Below, piece by piece: positions 1-8,726 of a stretch of 64,000 nt of DNA. Under the pieces are notes generated by a model. That model did not search any database. It worked only from the letters and a program-made list of their open reading frames with translations, and was not told the origin of the DNA. A program made the position numbers and the translations under genes. Positions within the stretch are counted from its first letter, which is position 1. Every line of letters starts with the position of its first letter. Location of the stretch: positions 248,001-312,000 of the forward strand of contig JBFMDH010000002.1 of NCBI GenBank assembly GCA_040754075.1. Direction: 5' to 3'. This DNA comes from Acidobacteriota bacterium. Its GTDB lineage: Bacteria > Acidobacteriota > Blastocatellia > UBA7656.

Positions 1-270
1 TGCTATTGAGCGGCGATTATAGCCAACAACCAATTGTTTAGGCAAAGAACTTTCCGAAGATAGACAGCGGCGAATTTAGCCATTGAAAAAAATATTTTCA
101 TAAGCAATCTGCGATTGAGTAAATTTTTATAACGGGCATCTTTTCATCTGTCTCGCAACTCCAAGCAAGCGCAGGGTCGGGTAAAAGCCAAAGTGAAAAA
201 TTTGAGGCAACGCCTGTAGGTCACTGAAACGTCACAAACAAGCGAACTCGTTTATCGAAGGAGGAGAAAG

Positions 271-630
271 ATGAAAAATAAAAGCATTATTTTAGGCGTC
301 TTTATTACGCTGCTGGCGATAGGGCTGACAGGTTGCCCGGAACGCAAAAAGATTCGGGATATTACGGCAGACCCCGGACGTTTCAACAACAAAGAGGTCA
401 CCATCGTCGGTCGGGTTACCAATTCCTATGGCGCATTGGGATATGGGGTGTTCGAGATTGATGATGGCACAGGTCGTATGTGGGTGGTCACGGAAAAATA
501 TGGCGTGCCGAGTAAAGATGCTTACATCGGGGTTTCCGGCAAAGTCATACCGGGGGTTACCTATAACGGGCGAAATTTTGGCACCGGCTTGCACGAAAGC
601 GAACGCCGCACGCGCGAAAACCGCAAATAG
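271..630 (+). CDS. Small OB-fold-like lipoprotein
   Basis: A 119-residue protein with a lipoprotein signal: basic MKNK start, hydrophobic stretch, then lipobox L-T-G-C with the lipidated cysteine at residue 22. The mature part (about residues 35-95) has the alternating strand pattern of a small OB fold (NKEVTIVGRV, then a GYGVFEIDDGTG hairpin, then WVV). This resembles BOF/tRNA-anti-like periplasmic domains. The last 15 residues are basic and probably disordered. A strong Shine-Dalgarno (GGAGGAG) lies just before the ATG. It stands alone, followed by a hairpin terminator. The export signal is clear; the ligand and function are unknown. Confidence 0.75.
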   Translation: MKNKSIILGVFITLLAIGLTGCPERKKIRDITADPGRFNNKEVTIVGRVTNSYGALGYGVFEIDDGTGRMWVVTEKYGVPSKDAYIGVSGKVIPGVTYNGRNFGTGLHESERRTRENRK

Positions 631-660
631 CTATCACAAGTTGCAACAGGCAAAAGGAAA

Positions 661-692
661 GTGGCAAGAGCGACCTATGCTCTTGCCTTTTG
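661..692 (+). terminator. Intrinsic terminator after the lipoprotein gene
   Basis: Perfect 9-bp arms GGCAAGAGC (663-671) and GCTCTTGCC (679-687) with a 7-nt loop, followed by TTTTGCCGTTTT. The next gene converges from the other side, so it may serve both directions, although the T tract is better on the plus strand. Confidence 0.7.
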
Positions 693-710
693 CCGTTTTA
701 CGGCACCTTT

Positions 711-2156
711 TCAATCAGCGGCGACGCTCGCTTCGACCTGCGGTTTAAGTAATTCATAACCTTCCGAACGCGCCACATAGGTGGCAACGGTTAAATCGCC
801 CGCGACATTCAGCGTCGTGCGGCACATATCCAAAATTCGATCCACCCCTAAAATAATCGCAATCAGCGCAGGATTGACGCCGATGGTCGTCAACACAATG
901 ACGATAAAGGGAATTGAACCCGAAGGCACACCGGCAGTGCCCACGCCGCCGAGAATCGCCAGATAGGCGACTAGGATTTGTTGACCGAGCGTGAGGTCAA
1001 CGCCCGCAAGTTGCGCTAAAAATAATACTGTCACGCCTTCATAAAGCGCCGTGCCATTTTGATTGGCAGTGGCTCCAACCGTGAGGACAAAGCTATTGAT
1101 TTCTCTGGGCACGCCGAGATTTTCTTCCGATACGCGAAGCGCCGTTGGCAAGGTCGCATTCGATGATGAGGTCGAAAACGCCGTGAGCATCACGGTCTTT
1201 ATGCGACGGAAAAATTCGAGCGGCGAAATGCGCGACAGCAGATAAACCGATAACGAATAGACCCCGAACATATGCAACGCGAGTCCACCGAGAACCGCAA
1301 CAATGAACCACGCCAATGCGCCGAGTAAATCCAAACCGAATCGCGCTGTGTTATTGAATAACAGGCAGGCGACAGCAAACGGCGCAAGCTTCATAATCAG
1401 GTCAATGATTTTCGTGGAGATTTGAAAAAGCGAATCCAGCCCGCGCACAAACGGCGCGGTCACTTCGGGATTAACCAAAGTGATGGCAATGCCTAAAATC
1501 AGGGCGAAAAACATCAAGTGCAACATATCCGGGGTGTCCGTCTGTTTTTCTTCACCGGCGCGTATGCCGACAATCGATGCCAGCGGATTTGACGGCACAA
1601 CGGTTTTAACAACCTGCATCAACACCGAATCGGTCGAGGTGCCGATTTTTTGCGCGTCTTCAACCCGCTTGGTCGCGTCCGTGCCATAGCGTTGTTGCAG
1701 TGCCGCTGCTGTATCAGGATTGATGCGCGTGCCCGGCTTGATAGTGTTTGCCATCGTCAATCCAATCACTACCGAGATGGCGGAAATAATTAACGTGTAG
1801 GCAAAGGATTTCAACCCGACACGTCCGAGTTTGCGAATATCGCCGATGCCTGCAACCCCGACGACCAGAGAAGAGAACACCAGCGGCACCACAGTCATCA
1901 GCAGCAATCTCAAAAACAGGCTGCCAATCGGTTCGGTAAAGTTGCTGATGACCCAGGTGATGCGTGGGTGATTGCCGCCAAGCGTGGCGTTGCTGATGAC
2001 GCCCGCCGCGACCCCGACCACTAAACCGATGAGGATGCGCGTGTGCAGCGGCATCCCTTTGGGTTTATCGGGTGTTGTGTCTTTAAGGTCTGTGGTTTCT
2101 TCCAACTCATAAGCATCTGCGTTCAATTTTTTCGGGTTATTTGTTTTGTCTGTCAT
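711..2156 (-). CDS. Dicarboxylate/amino acid:cation symporter (DAACS, GltP/DctA type)
   Basis: A 481-residue secondary transporter of the SDF/DAACS family, which imports acidic amino acids or C4-dicarboxylates with Na+ or H+. Family landmarks are present in order: the serine-rich re-entrant loop STSSSNATLP, the NQNGT motif of TM7 (NMDGT in archetypes), the second hairpin GVPSGSIPF, and the TM8 signature DRILDMCRTTLNVAGD. The TM8 signature keeps the Asp, Arg and Asn positions that bind substrate and cation in GltPh, and the Arg points to an acidic substrate. The 40-residue hydrophilic N-terminus is longer than usual. The start is supported by an AGAGAGG ribosome site. Exact substrate cannot be read from sequence. 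Confidence 0.93.
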   Translation of the reverse strand: MTDKTNNPKKLNADAYELEETTDLKDTTPDKPKGMPLHTRILIGLVVGVAAGVISNATLGGNHPRITWVISNFTEPIGSLFLRLLLMTVVPLVFSSLVVGVAGIGDIRKLGRVGLKSFAYTLIISAISVVIGLTMANTIKPGTRINPDTAAALQQRYGTDATKRVEDAQKIGTSTDSVLMQVVKTVVPSNPLASIVGIRAGEEKQTDTPDMLHLMFFALILGIAITLVNPEVTAPFVRGLDSLFQISTKIIDLIMKLAPFAVACLLFNNTARFGLDLLGALAWFIVAVLGGLALHMFGVYSLSVYLLSRISPLEFFRRIKTVMLTAFSTSSSNATLPTALRVSEENLGVPREINSFVLTVGATANQNGTALYEGVTVLFLAQLAGVDLTLGQQILVAYLAILGGVGTAGVPSGSIPFIVIVLTTIGVNPALIAIILGVDRILDMCRTTLNVAGDLTVATYVARSEGYELLKPQVEASVAAD

Positions 2157-2247
2157 TTTACCTCTCTTAGCGCAATTTGATTCAAGTATTGACGAAGGTT
2201 ATTAACTTTGTGCAGGGGTAGTCAAATCGAACTCACGGTTGACAGTT

Positions 2248-3447
2248 TTACCAGAGCATATCCGCGACAATCGGGTCGTGGTCGGCAAGCGCTCTGCCTT
2301 CGTATGAAAGGTTTTTAATAGTTTGCGGGCAGATACTTTGAACACCGGTTGCCGCATCAATAATTTCGCCATCTTGCAAAGCGCGAAACCCGCGCGCCGC
2401 CAACCAGTCCAACCGCAAATCGAGTTTGAGTCCCGCATGTCCGATGCGCCGCATCGCCCACCAGCGTACCGGCGCGGGCAGCGAACTTTTATCATCAAGC
2501 GAAGAGACAATGGAATAACTGGTCGGCTCGTGGTCGTTGAATTGATCAACCGCAAAGCCGCGATGCCCCAGTTCAAGGATTGCCGGTTCTTTTTTCATCA
2601 AACTGCGGCGGAGCCACGCGGGACTGGTGCCGAGTATTCTTGCAGTATTTTTCAGAGCGCGCAGTTTGCCGCCACGCGCAAAGGTGTGCGTATTGAAATC
2701 GCCGCCGAGAATAATTTTGGCGATAGGATTTGCGCCGGATTGCCTACGCGCTTCGATTGCGGCGATTGCCGATTGAAGTTGCCGCGCCCGACAACGCGGC
2801 GTGTTGACGACATCCAGATGCGCCGTTGATGCTAAAAAATTAGCACTTCCGATTGCAATGTCGGTCAGGATGCACAACCGCCCGCCGAGGCGTTTTTCGG
2901 CGCTTTCAAAATTGTTTTCACAACGCGACAGCCTGGCGATTTGCGGATTGGCGAAATCATACCTCGTCAAAATTGCATTGCCATGCAATGCCGCGGTGTT
3001 GTCGTCGGCTAAGTGCAATTCTTTGCCCGTGCCTTTGGTGAATTCGAGGTACTCAACGCCATAAATCGCGTGCGCGGAAATGGCGCGACCGAGTTCACGC
3101 GCAACATTGATATTGTTTGAGCGCGCCATGCCGTCATCGAGTTCATTGAGCAGCAGCAAATCGGCGTATTGCAAAACCGGATGATGATTTAAGACGTCGA
3201 TGATGCCGTCAAGTTCTCTGCCGCGTTCGATGTTCCAGACCGCAACCCGCAAAAATGATTGCAGGCGCGGTTTCGTCGCCTCTGCGCGATAGATGCGCGG
3301 GGTGTTGAAGAGTTCCGCAAGCTTTGATTGATGGCGTTGATAGATTTCAGAAGCGCGCAGTTCTTTAAAGGTTGAAAAGTCTTTAAGGGCGTTGATTAAC
3401 GGTTGATTATTTTCTTCGGTTCGTCGGAATGGTGTCTGGTCGGTCAT
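2248..3447 (-). CDS. Endonuclease/exonuclease/phosphatase family protein
   Basis: A 399-residue member of the EEP (DNase I-like) superfamily of Mg-dependent phosphodiesterases. Visible motifs: WNIERG, LLLLNELDDGM (metal-binding Glu), GGDFNTHT (catalytic Asp/Asn) and the C-terminal DHDPIVADM with the catalytic His. The longer reading frame to 3498 runs into the divergent gene's leader. The ATG at 3447 begins a natural MTDQTPF N-terminus and is preferred. There is no signal peptide, so the protein is probably cytoplasmic. Substrate (nucleic acid, phospholipid or inositol phosphate) is not determined. Divergent from the following membrane protein gene. Confidence 0.85.
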   Translation of the reverse strand: MTDQTPFRRTEENNQPLINALKDFSTFKELRASEIYQRHQSKLAELFNTPRIYRAEATKPRLQSFLRVAVWNIERGRELDGIIDVLNHHPVLQYADLLLLNELDDGMARSNNINVARELGRAISAHAIYGVEYLEFTKGTGKELHLADDNTAALHGNAILTRYDFANPQIARLSRCENNFESAEKRLGGRLCILTDIAIGSANFLASTAHLDVVNTPRCRARQLQSAIAAIEARRQSGANPIAKIILGGDFNTHTFARGGKLRALKNTARILGTSPAWLRRSLMKKEPAILELGHRGFAVDQFNDHEPTSYSIVSSLDDKSSLPAPVRWWAMRRIGHAGLKLDLRLDWLAARGFRALQDGEIIDAATGVQSICPQTIKNLSYEGRALADHDPIVADMLW

Positions 3448-3588
3448 GAGATTTACAAGGCAACATCGTAAACGTTGGCTTTCGGCTCTGGCAACCAAAG
3501 CGCGAAAAATGCGTCTAAGGCGGGGCGCGTTGACGTCGTTTTTGATATGCTTGCAGACCGAAAATCAAAATTTTTAAGGATGGCTCAA

Positions 3589-4242
3589 ATGTCGGACGCT
3601 ACCCTCACCATACAACCGGAAGAGGCTGTTGAAAAGCAATCGTTTTTTCAACGCTATGAATTTTTGGCTTTCAGCATCGTTGGTTTTGTCGCCAAATCGG
3701 CACTGCTTGTCAGGCTCCCTTATCGTGAATGGTATATCAATGCTTTTTGGACTTCGCTGATAATCGGACTGTTTTATTGTTATTTCAGGTTTCGCGTCAA
3801 AGCCAAGCCTCCGGCGTTTATTGTTTTTTGTCTGGTGTTCGCCATTGGCATCGATGTGATTGGCAACGTCTTTCATCTGTATGGCAGAGAATTTTTCAGC
3901 ATTCAATATGACGAATACACCCACTTTTTCGGCTCCGCCGGTTCGCTGGTTCCGGTGATGTGGGCGTTTAGAACGACGACCCGCCGATGGGGATTTTATC
4001 TGCCGAATGATATGGTGGCATTTCTTTCGGTTTGTATTACCTTCAGTTTATGCGCGTGGTATGAAATTCTCGAATTGTGGGATGAGCTGTTCTGGGGCGA
4101 TTTCACCAGACTCTGGACACCGCGCGACACTGCCAATGATTTGCAATGGAATCTTTCGGGCATCATCGTTGCCGCGTTCATCGCTTTTCAGATTTTCAAA
4201 TTTATTGACCGCCACGCGAAAGCCGCTACCCTTGAAGCATAA
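3589..4242 (+). CDS. DUF2238-like (YjdF-type) integral membrane protein
   Basis: A 217-residue multispanning membrane protein. Hydrophobic segments fall at about residues 26-45, 55-72, 80-100, 115-130, 142-160 and 185-205. The charged stretch YDEYTHFFGS followed by YEILELWDELFWG and RDTANDLQWNLSG resembles the H..G...YE..E....D..WD pattern of DUF2238/YjdF proteins. The ATG at 3589 is chosen because AAGGA lies 8 bases upstream; the reading frame is open back to 3475 but that part is hydrophilic and overlaps the leader of the divergent gene. Function unknown. Confidence 0.75.
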   Translation: MSDATLTIQPEEAVEKQSFFQRYEFLAFSIVGFVAKSALLVRLPYREWYINAFWTSLIIGLFYCYFRFRVKAKPPAFIVFCLVFAIGIDVIGNVFHLYGREFFSIQYDEYTHFFGSAGSLVPVMWAFRTTTRRWGFYLPNDMVAFLSVCITFSLCAWYEILELWDELFWGDFTRLWTPRDTANDLQWNLSGIIVAAFIAFQIFKFIDRHAKAATLEA

Positions 4243-4254
4243 AGTTACGCGAAC

Positions 4255-4300
4255 GCCTGCCGCAAAAAATTTATAGGAGAAAACTTTTGCGGCAGGCATT
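4255..4300 (+). terminator. Hairpin after the DUF2238-like gene
   Basis: Perfect 13-bp inverted repeat GCCTGCCGCAAAA (4255-4267) / TTTTGCGGCAGGC (4285-4297) with a 17-nt loop, 12 bases after the upstream stop codon. The T tract is short (ATTTCC), so this may be a weak terminator or a leader structure of the gene starting at 4386. Confidence 0.5.
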
Positions 4301-4385
4301 TCCTTGTGTATCATGCCAGTCAGCACTTAGAAGTGCAGCAATTTTTACAACCTGTTTGCAGCATTAACTTCATAGGAGTAGTTGC

Positions 4386-6254
4386 GTGAAAACTTATCGC
4401 CTTGCCTTCGGGCTTGTTGTATTTATTCTCATTGCTTTTTCTGTAGAAGCTGAAGCCAAAGACAAATGGCTCAATCTGCAAACCAAAAATTTCAATGTCG
4501 TCAGCAATGCCGATGAAGGCGCGACCCGCGACCTGTTGCTTAAACTCGAACAGTTTCGCGCCGCCTTTGCCAAAATTTTTCGGGCGCAAAATACCACACC
4601 GATTACCTTGATGGTATTTAAAAGCGACGATTCCTTTAAACCGTTCAAACCGCTTTACAACGGCAAACCCGCCAATCTCTCAGGCTATTTTCAACGCTCG
4701 GCAGACGAAGACATTATCGCGCTGAACATTGATGCGAAAAGCGAAGAGTTTCCGCTGGCGGTGATTTTTCACGAATACACTCACTATCTGACGAGCCGCG
4801 CGCCGCGGCGTTGGCCCGCCTGGCTCAACGAAGGAATTGCCGAAGTCTATTCGACCTTTCTGGTGAACAAAAATAAAGTCACGCTGGGTTCGGCAAGCGC
4901 CAATCGCCTTTTATTTTTGCGCGATAAAAAAATGCTCAGCCTCAAGGAACTGTTCAATGTCGGGCAGGACTCGCCAATTTATAATGAACGCGACAAGCAG
5001 AGCATTTTTTACGCGCAATCATGGGCGTTGGTGCATTACCTGATGCTTGGCGATAAACTGGCGCGACAGCCGCAGTTGACTCAGTTCGTGCGCCTGATTA
5101 ATGAAGGCGCAAATACCGAAGCCGCATTTTTGCAAATCTTCAAAACCGATTTCGCGACGGTTGAAAAAAATCTGCGCGATTATGTCAACCTCAACGCTTA
5201 TACGATTGTCACTTACACGCTCGATAGCATCGAAGGCGAAAAAGAGGTAACATCGCGCCCGCTTTCAGACGCCGAAATTCAATATTATTTAGGCAACCTG
5301 CTGTTGAGAACCCAGCGCCTTGATGAGAGCGAAGAATATTTCAAACAGGCGATTGCTTTGGATGCGAACTTTGCCGCGCCTTATGAAGGAATGGGTTTTG
5401 CCGCGCTTCGTAAAAACAATTTTCCAGCCTCGCAACAATATTTCAAACAGGCGGTCGAACGTGGATCAAAAAATTACCTGACGCATTTTTATTATGCGCA
5501 GGAACTCTATAACGATTCGTTGCGAACCACACGCGATATAAAATCCGCTACTTATAAATCCATCGTTGATTCGCTGAAAACTTCCATCAGCCTCAGTCCC
5601 TATTATGCTCATGCGCGCGCCCTGCTTGCGCATGTTTATATGCTGGATACAGACAAGCAAAATCTCGCATTGCAGGAGATGAAAACGGCGCTTGCCTTGG
5701 AGCCGCAAAATGCCGAGTTTCGTCGGCGGTTGGCAGAAATGCAACTGTTCATGCGTGATTTTGCGGCGGCGCGAAAAACTCTGGAACCGATGCTGGCTTC
5801 CGATGATGCGCAGGCGAAAAGTTCGGCTGAACGATTATTGAAAGCCATTGACGCGCAGGAAAAATTCATTGCCGAAAGCAAAGAGCGCAATGCCAATGTG
5901 ACAACACCTAACAGCCCGCCAACCGATGGCAGAGTTTACGAAGAGTCCCCGCAACAAAGAGTTTTGATTCCGCCACGAGTTGCTGACCTCATTGCCCAGT
6001 CGCAAAACCTGAGTGGGGTGATTACTGCCATCGAATGCAAAGGCAATACGATGGTAATGACCTTAAAAGATGGCGCGAAACTGGCAAAATTTTTCATCGC
6101 TGATTACGACAAAATTCCCATGTTCAGCCGCAAAGGGTTCTACGATGTGCAATTCGTTTGCGGAGCAAATAAAATTCCTGCGGTGATTTATTTCAAGCCT
6201 TCAAGTGATAAACGGGTCAATGGCGAAGCGGTGGTGATTGAGATAGTCAATTGA
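4386..6254 (+). CDS. Exported gluzincin-like (HExxH) protein with TPR repeats
   Basis: A 622-residue protein with an N-terminal signal peptide (about residues 1-24, cleavage near VEAEA). The segment VIFHEYTHYL at about residue 127 gives an HExxH zinc site, followed about 20 residues on by WLNEGIAE, whose Glu is the usual third ligand in the peptidase-MA/DUF1570-type gluzincins. TPR repeats follow from about residue 295 to 470 (for example YYLGNLLLRTQRLDESEEYFKQAIALDANFAAPYEGMG). The C-terminal 100 residues form a separate beta-rich domain. Probably an envelope metallopeptidase, or a peptidase fold used for binding. Proteolytic activity is inferred from the motif only. Confidence 0.82.
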   Translation: MKTYRLAFGLVVFILIAFSVEAEAKDKWLNLQTKNFNVVSNADEGATRDLLLKLEQFRAAFAKIFRAQNTTPITLMVFKSDDSFKPFKPLYNGKPANLSGYFQRSADEDIIALNIDAKSEEFPLAVIFHEYTHYLTSRAPRRWPAWLNEGIAEVYSTFLVNKNKVTLGSASANRLLFLRDKKMLSLKELFNVGQDSPIYNERDKQSIFYAQSWALVHYLMLGDKLARQPQLTQFVRLINEGANTEAAFLQIFKTDFATVEKNLRDYVNLNAYTIVTYTLDSIEGEKEVTSRPLSDAEIQYYLGNLLLRTQRLDESEEYFKQAIALDANFAAPYEGMGFAALRKNNFPASQQYFKQAVERGSKNYLTHFYYAQELYNDSLRTTRDIKSATYKSIVDSLKTSISLSPYYAHARALLAHVYMLDTDKQNLALQEMKTALALEPQNAEFRRRLAEMQLFMRDFAAARKTLEPMLASDDAQAKSSAERLLKAIDAQEKFIAESKERNANVTTPNSPPTDGRVYEESPQQRVLIPPRVADLIAQSQNLSGVITAIECKGNTMVMTLKDGAKLAKFFIADYDKIPMFSRKGFYDVQFVCGANKIPAVIYFKPSSDKRVNGEAVVIEIVN

Positions 6255-6271
6255 ATTGAGATAGTCAATTG
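6237..6271 (+). repeat. 18-bp tandem duplication over the stop codon
   Basis: The sequence ATTGAGATAGTCAATTG occurs at 6237-6253 and again at 6255-6271 (period 18). The first copy encodes the last residues and stop codon of the HExxH/TPR gene; the second lies just outside. Looks like a recent slippage or duplication. Confidence 0.8.
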
Positions 6272-6390
6272 AGATGAACTGAAAGTCAGGGGTTAATAAG
6301 TTGAGCAGCGGTCAGTGACCGCCTCTGGGGTTCCGGCAATACATTTACCCACCATTGGCATTGCGTTAATTCAGATGAGCAAGAATCAAA

Positions 6391-6430
6391 ACGGAGGCGA
6401 AATTTCTTTCGTCTCCGCTTTGCTTTTTTC
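6391..6430 (+). terminator. Intrinsic terminator upstream of the ABC operon
   Basis: Stem CGGAGGCGAAA (from 6392) pairs with TTTCGTCTCCG (to 6417) with one G-U pair and a short loop, followed by CTTTGCTTTTTT. A 65-codon open frame across 6315-6512 contains this terminator and looks non-coding. Confidence 0.75.
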
Positions 6431-6520
6431 TGTCATAGATTTTTATGGCGCTCGTCAGAGGGCGGCGCTTATGAAGACGAAGGCGCGAAGCAATAAATCG
6501 CGCGCGCCTTGAGGAGTTTG

Positions 6521-6549
6521 TTTACACAGGGCGATGCGCTGAATATAAT
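6521..6549 (+). promoter_or_regulatory. Sigma70-type promoter of the OmpA/ABC operon
   Basis: TTTACA (6521-6526), a 17-bp spacer and TATAAT (6544-6549). This is one of the best consensus matches in the window and would start transcription near 6556, about 100 nt before the first gene. No other clear promoter was seen before 13430, consistent with one operon. Confidence 0.65.
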
Positions 6550-6657
6550 GGCGGCTGCACAGTTTCATCACACGCCCTCGTACAGGTTAGCGCAGGCGCT
6601 TTTAGCCAACTGAACAGCCGTATTGTTTATAAAAACTTTTGACATCAGGAGACGATT

Positions 6658-8448
6658 ATGAGAATTGGTCGCGTACAACTGGGACCCGGAGCCATCATTT
6701 TAATTTTAGCTTTAATGGGAGGTCTGGTTTATGTGGGACTCCAACAATTAGGCATCCTTGAAAAGCTCAGTTCAAATTCAAATCAAAACAAAAACGGCAC
6801 GGCGGGACAAATTTTAGATAAACCCGAAGACCTCAGCAAAATTGCGCTGGGCAATCTCCCCCCGTCTTCGGTTTCGCCGCCAACCCGCACCAACGATAAT
6901 CCGCCGGTAAAAATTGGCATCTGGACTTGGCAGACCGTCAGCGGTCTGATTGATGCCGTCGGTGGACCCGGCAAATCCGGCGACCATCTCGATAGTTGTT
7001 TGTGTCAGGCAGGAATTACCAATACCGAACTCATCGTTGAAAACGATACCTCGAAACAGGTGCAGGCACTCGCCGCAGGGCAAATGCAACTGGTGACGAC
7101 AACCGGTGATCAAGCAGCGGTTGACATCAATGGCGCAAATCAATTGTTGCGCGGCAACAAAGCCAAGGTCATCTGGTCGAGCGGGTATTCATTTGGTGAA
7201 GATTGTTTGATGGGACCTGAATCGTGGAAAAAAGACCCGCAACTGGCGCGCGGCGCACTGGTCGTCACCGCTGTGCCGTATTGCGACTGGAACGTCACCG
7301 TCAACTGGGCTGCCGATAACCAGATTCCCGTAAATGCCGATGAGCAGGTTTATGACCCCGACGCGATTAATTTCGTTAATGCCACAGACCATATTGAAGC
7401 GGCTACGAAATTCACCCAAAACGCCAAGGTCAATCTGCGCAATAAAGCGACCGGCAGAACCGAAGCTTATGAAATCAATGCCGTCGCCACCTGGACACCC
7501 GGCGACGTGATGGCTGTCAAAGGTCGCCCGGCAGTCAATTACAAAGGCGTCAATGAAAAGTTGCAGAAGATTGTTTCGACCAAGGAATACAGCTACATGA
7601 TGCCGCAAATTCTTTTCGGCAATGCAGACTGGCTCAATCAGCATCGCGAATATGTGAAAACGCTGTTGCGTTGCATCGCGCGCTCGAATGAAAAAATCAA
7701 AACCGACCCGGATTATTTCAAAAACCGCGTTGCTCCATTGAATGCGGTGGTCTTCAACATGGAAGGCATGGGACCGACATTCTGGAATACCTATTTCAAT
7801 AACACGGTTGAAAACGGTGTGCCGCTTGGCGGTTCGCGCGTCAACAACATCGCCGAAGTGCGCCATCTTTTCGGCATGGACAGCAACACGCCGATTGCCA
7901 ATACGATTTTCGGCATCACCTATTCAGACCACGCCAAACGCTTGAGGAAATTGCTGCCCGACAGACTCTCAAATTATGCGACGGTTGAGCAGGTGGTGGA
8001 TACGAGTTTCATTCGCGACATTACCGATGAACGCAGCACCACAGGCGTTTACACGGCGAGTTTCGACCAGGGGCAAAGTCAAGGCAAAGTCGTGCAGGCA
8101 AATTTCCAAATCAGATTTGACAGCGGTTCGGCGAAAATCAAACCTTCAGAGATGGCTCAATTGCAGGAAATCCGTAGCCTGCTCATTCGCGCCAGCGATA
8201 CCAAAGTATCTATTGAAGGGCACACCGATAGTGTCGGCGATTTTGCCACCAATGTGCAATTGTCACTGGCGCGCGCCAATTCGGTCTGGCAGTGGTTGAA
8301 AGATTCCGACACGACCGGCGTCAACATCAGCGACCGGCGCAAAGAGAATATCGAAGGCTTTGGCCCGGCGCGTCCCTTGCCCGGCAATACCAACAAAGAT
8401 GAGGCGGAACGCGCCGCCAATCGCCGCGTCGTGATAATCTTGAAGTAG
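6658..8448 (+). CDS. Solute-binding protein fused to a C-terminal OmpA domain
   Basis: A 596-residue fusion. Residues about 10-32 form a single membrane anchor, followed by a low-complexity linker rich in Asn, Ser and Pro. Residues about 83-430 resemble ABC solute-binding proteins of the nitrate/taurine/sulfonate class (KIGIWTWQTVSGLIDA, later LVTTTGDQAAVDINGAN). Residues about 475-596 are an OmpA/MotB peptidoglycan-binding domain (FDSGSAKIKPSEMAQL, EGHTDSVGD, LSLARANSVWQWL, NRRVVI). The protein should therefore be held in the inner membrane and bound to the wall. A matching permease and ATPase follow in the same operon. Ligand unknown; family resemblance to anion binders is not proof. Confidence 0.85.
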   Translation: MRIGRVQLGPGAIILILALMGGLVYVGLQQLGILEKLSSNSNQNKNGTAGQILDKPEDLSKIALGNLPPSSVSPPTRTNDNPPVKIGIWTWQTVSGLIDAVGGPGKSGDHLDSCLCQAGITNTELIVENDTSKQVQALAAGQMQLVTTTGDQAAVDINGANQLLRGNKAKVIWSSGYSFGEDCLMGPESWKKDPQLARGALVVTAVPYCDWNVTVNWAADNQIPVNADEQVYDPDAINFVNATDHIEAATKFTQNAKVNLRNKATGRTEAYEINAVATWTPGDVMAVKGRPAVNYKGVNEKLQKIVSTKEYSYMMPQILFGNADWLNQHREYVKTLLRCIARSNEKIKTDPDYFKNRVAPLNAVVFNMEGMGPTFWNTYFNNTVENGVPLGGSRVNNIAEVRHLFGMDSNTPIANTIFGITYSDHAKRLRKLLPDRLSNYATVEQVVDTSFIRDITDERSTTGVYTASFDQGQSQGKVVQANFQIRFDSGSAKIKPSEMAQLQEIRSLLIRASDTKVSIEGHTDSVGDFATNVQLSLARANSVWQWLKDSDTTGVNISDRRKENIEGFGPARPLPGNTNKDEAERAANRRVVIILK

Positions 8449-8456
8449 GAGAAAAG

Positions 8457-8693
8457 ATGGAACGGCAGGCAGAACTCGGTTATGAACGAATCGTTGAGAG
8501 GGTAGGGCAATAACCGCCATCTCAACGATTCCACTTAATTCAAGAGGTTTTGCAAACCCTTGCGCCTTATGAATTGCATTCCCGAAAACGAACGCTGAAA
8601 AAGGCATTGGGAATTGCTATCACAGATTCACCGCCCAATGATGAAAAGGTACAGCGCATTTTGGAAGATAGCCTGATGGAGAAATATCTTTGA
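8457..8693 (+). pseudogene. Small antitoxin-like ORF interrupted by an in-frame TAA
   Basis: An ATG at 8457, 8 bases after the solute-binding gene's stop, opens a frame of 18 codons ending in TAA at 8511. The same frame continues without another stop to TGA at 8691. The joined product (about 78 codons) reads sensibly across the break: ERIVERVGQ, stop, PPSQRFHLIQEVLQTL, ending ILEDSLMEKYL. This helical pattern (regulator-like 'LPPSQRF..LIQEVL') is common in small antitoxin-like proteins of cyanobacteria and relatives, but no toxin gene is next to it. The stop lies inside an inverted repeat. Either a decayed gene or a spacer of chance coding potential. Confidence 0.4.
8489..8530 (+). repeat. 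11-bp inverted repeat between binding protein and permease genes
   Basis: AATCGTTGAGA (8489-8499) and TCTCAACGATT (8520-8530) form a perfect stem with a 20-nt loop and no T tract. It could slow transcription or protect the upstream message and so set the ratio of binding protein to permease, as hairpins do in other ABC operons. Confidence 0.6.
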
Positions 8694-8726
8694 GATGTGC
8701 GGTAGAGGGAATTCCTTAAATAGTTT

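Noticed and set aside
3475-3588. N-terminal extension of the DUF2238-like protein
   Set aside because: Hydrophilic, overlaps the leader of the divergent gene, and a better ribosome site precedes the ATG at 3589.
6315-6512. 65-residue open frame between the HExxH/TPR gene and the ABC operon
   Set aside because: It runs through a clear intrinsic terminator, lacks a ribosome site and has no protein-like composition.
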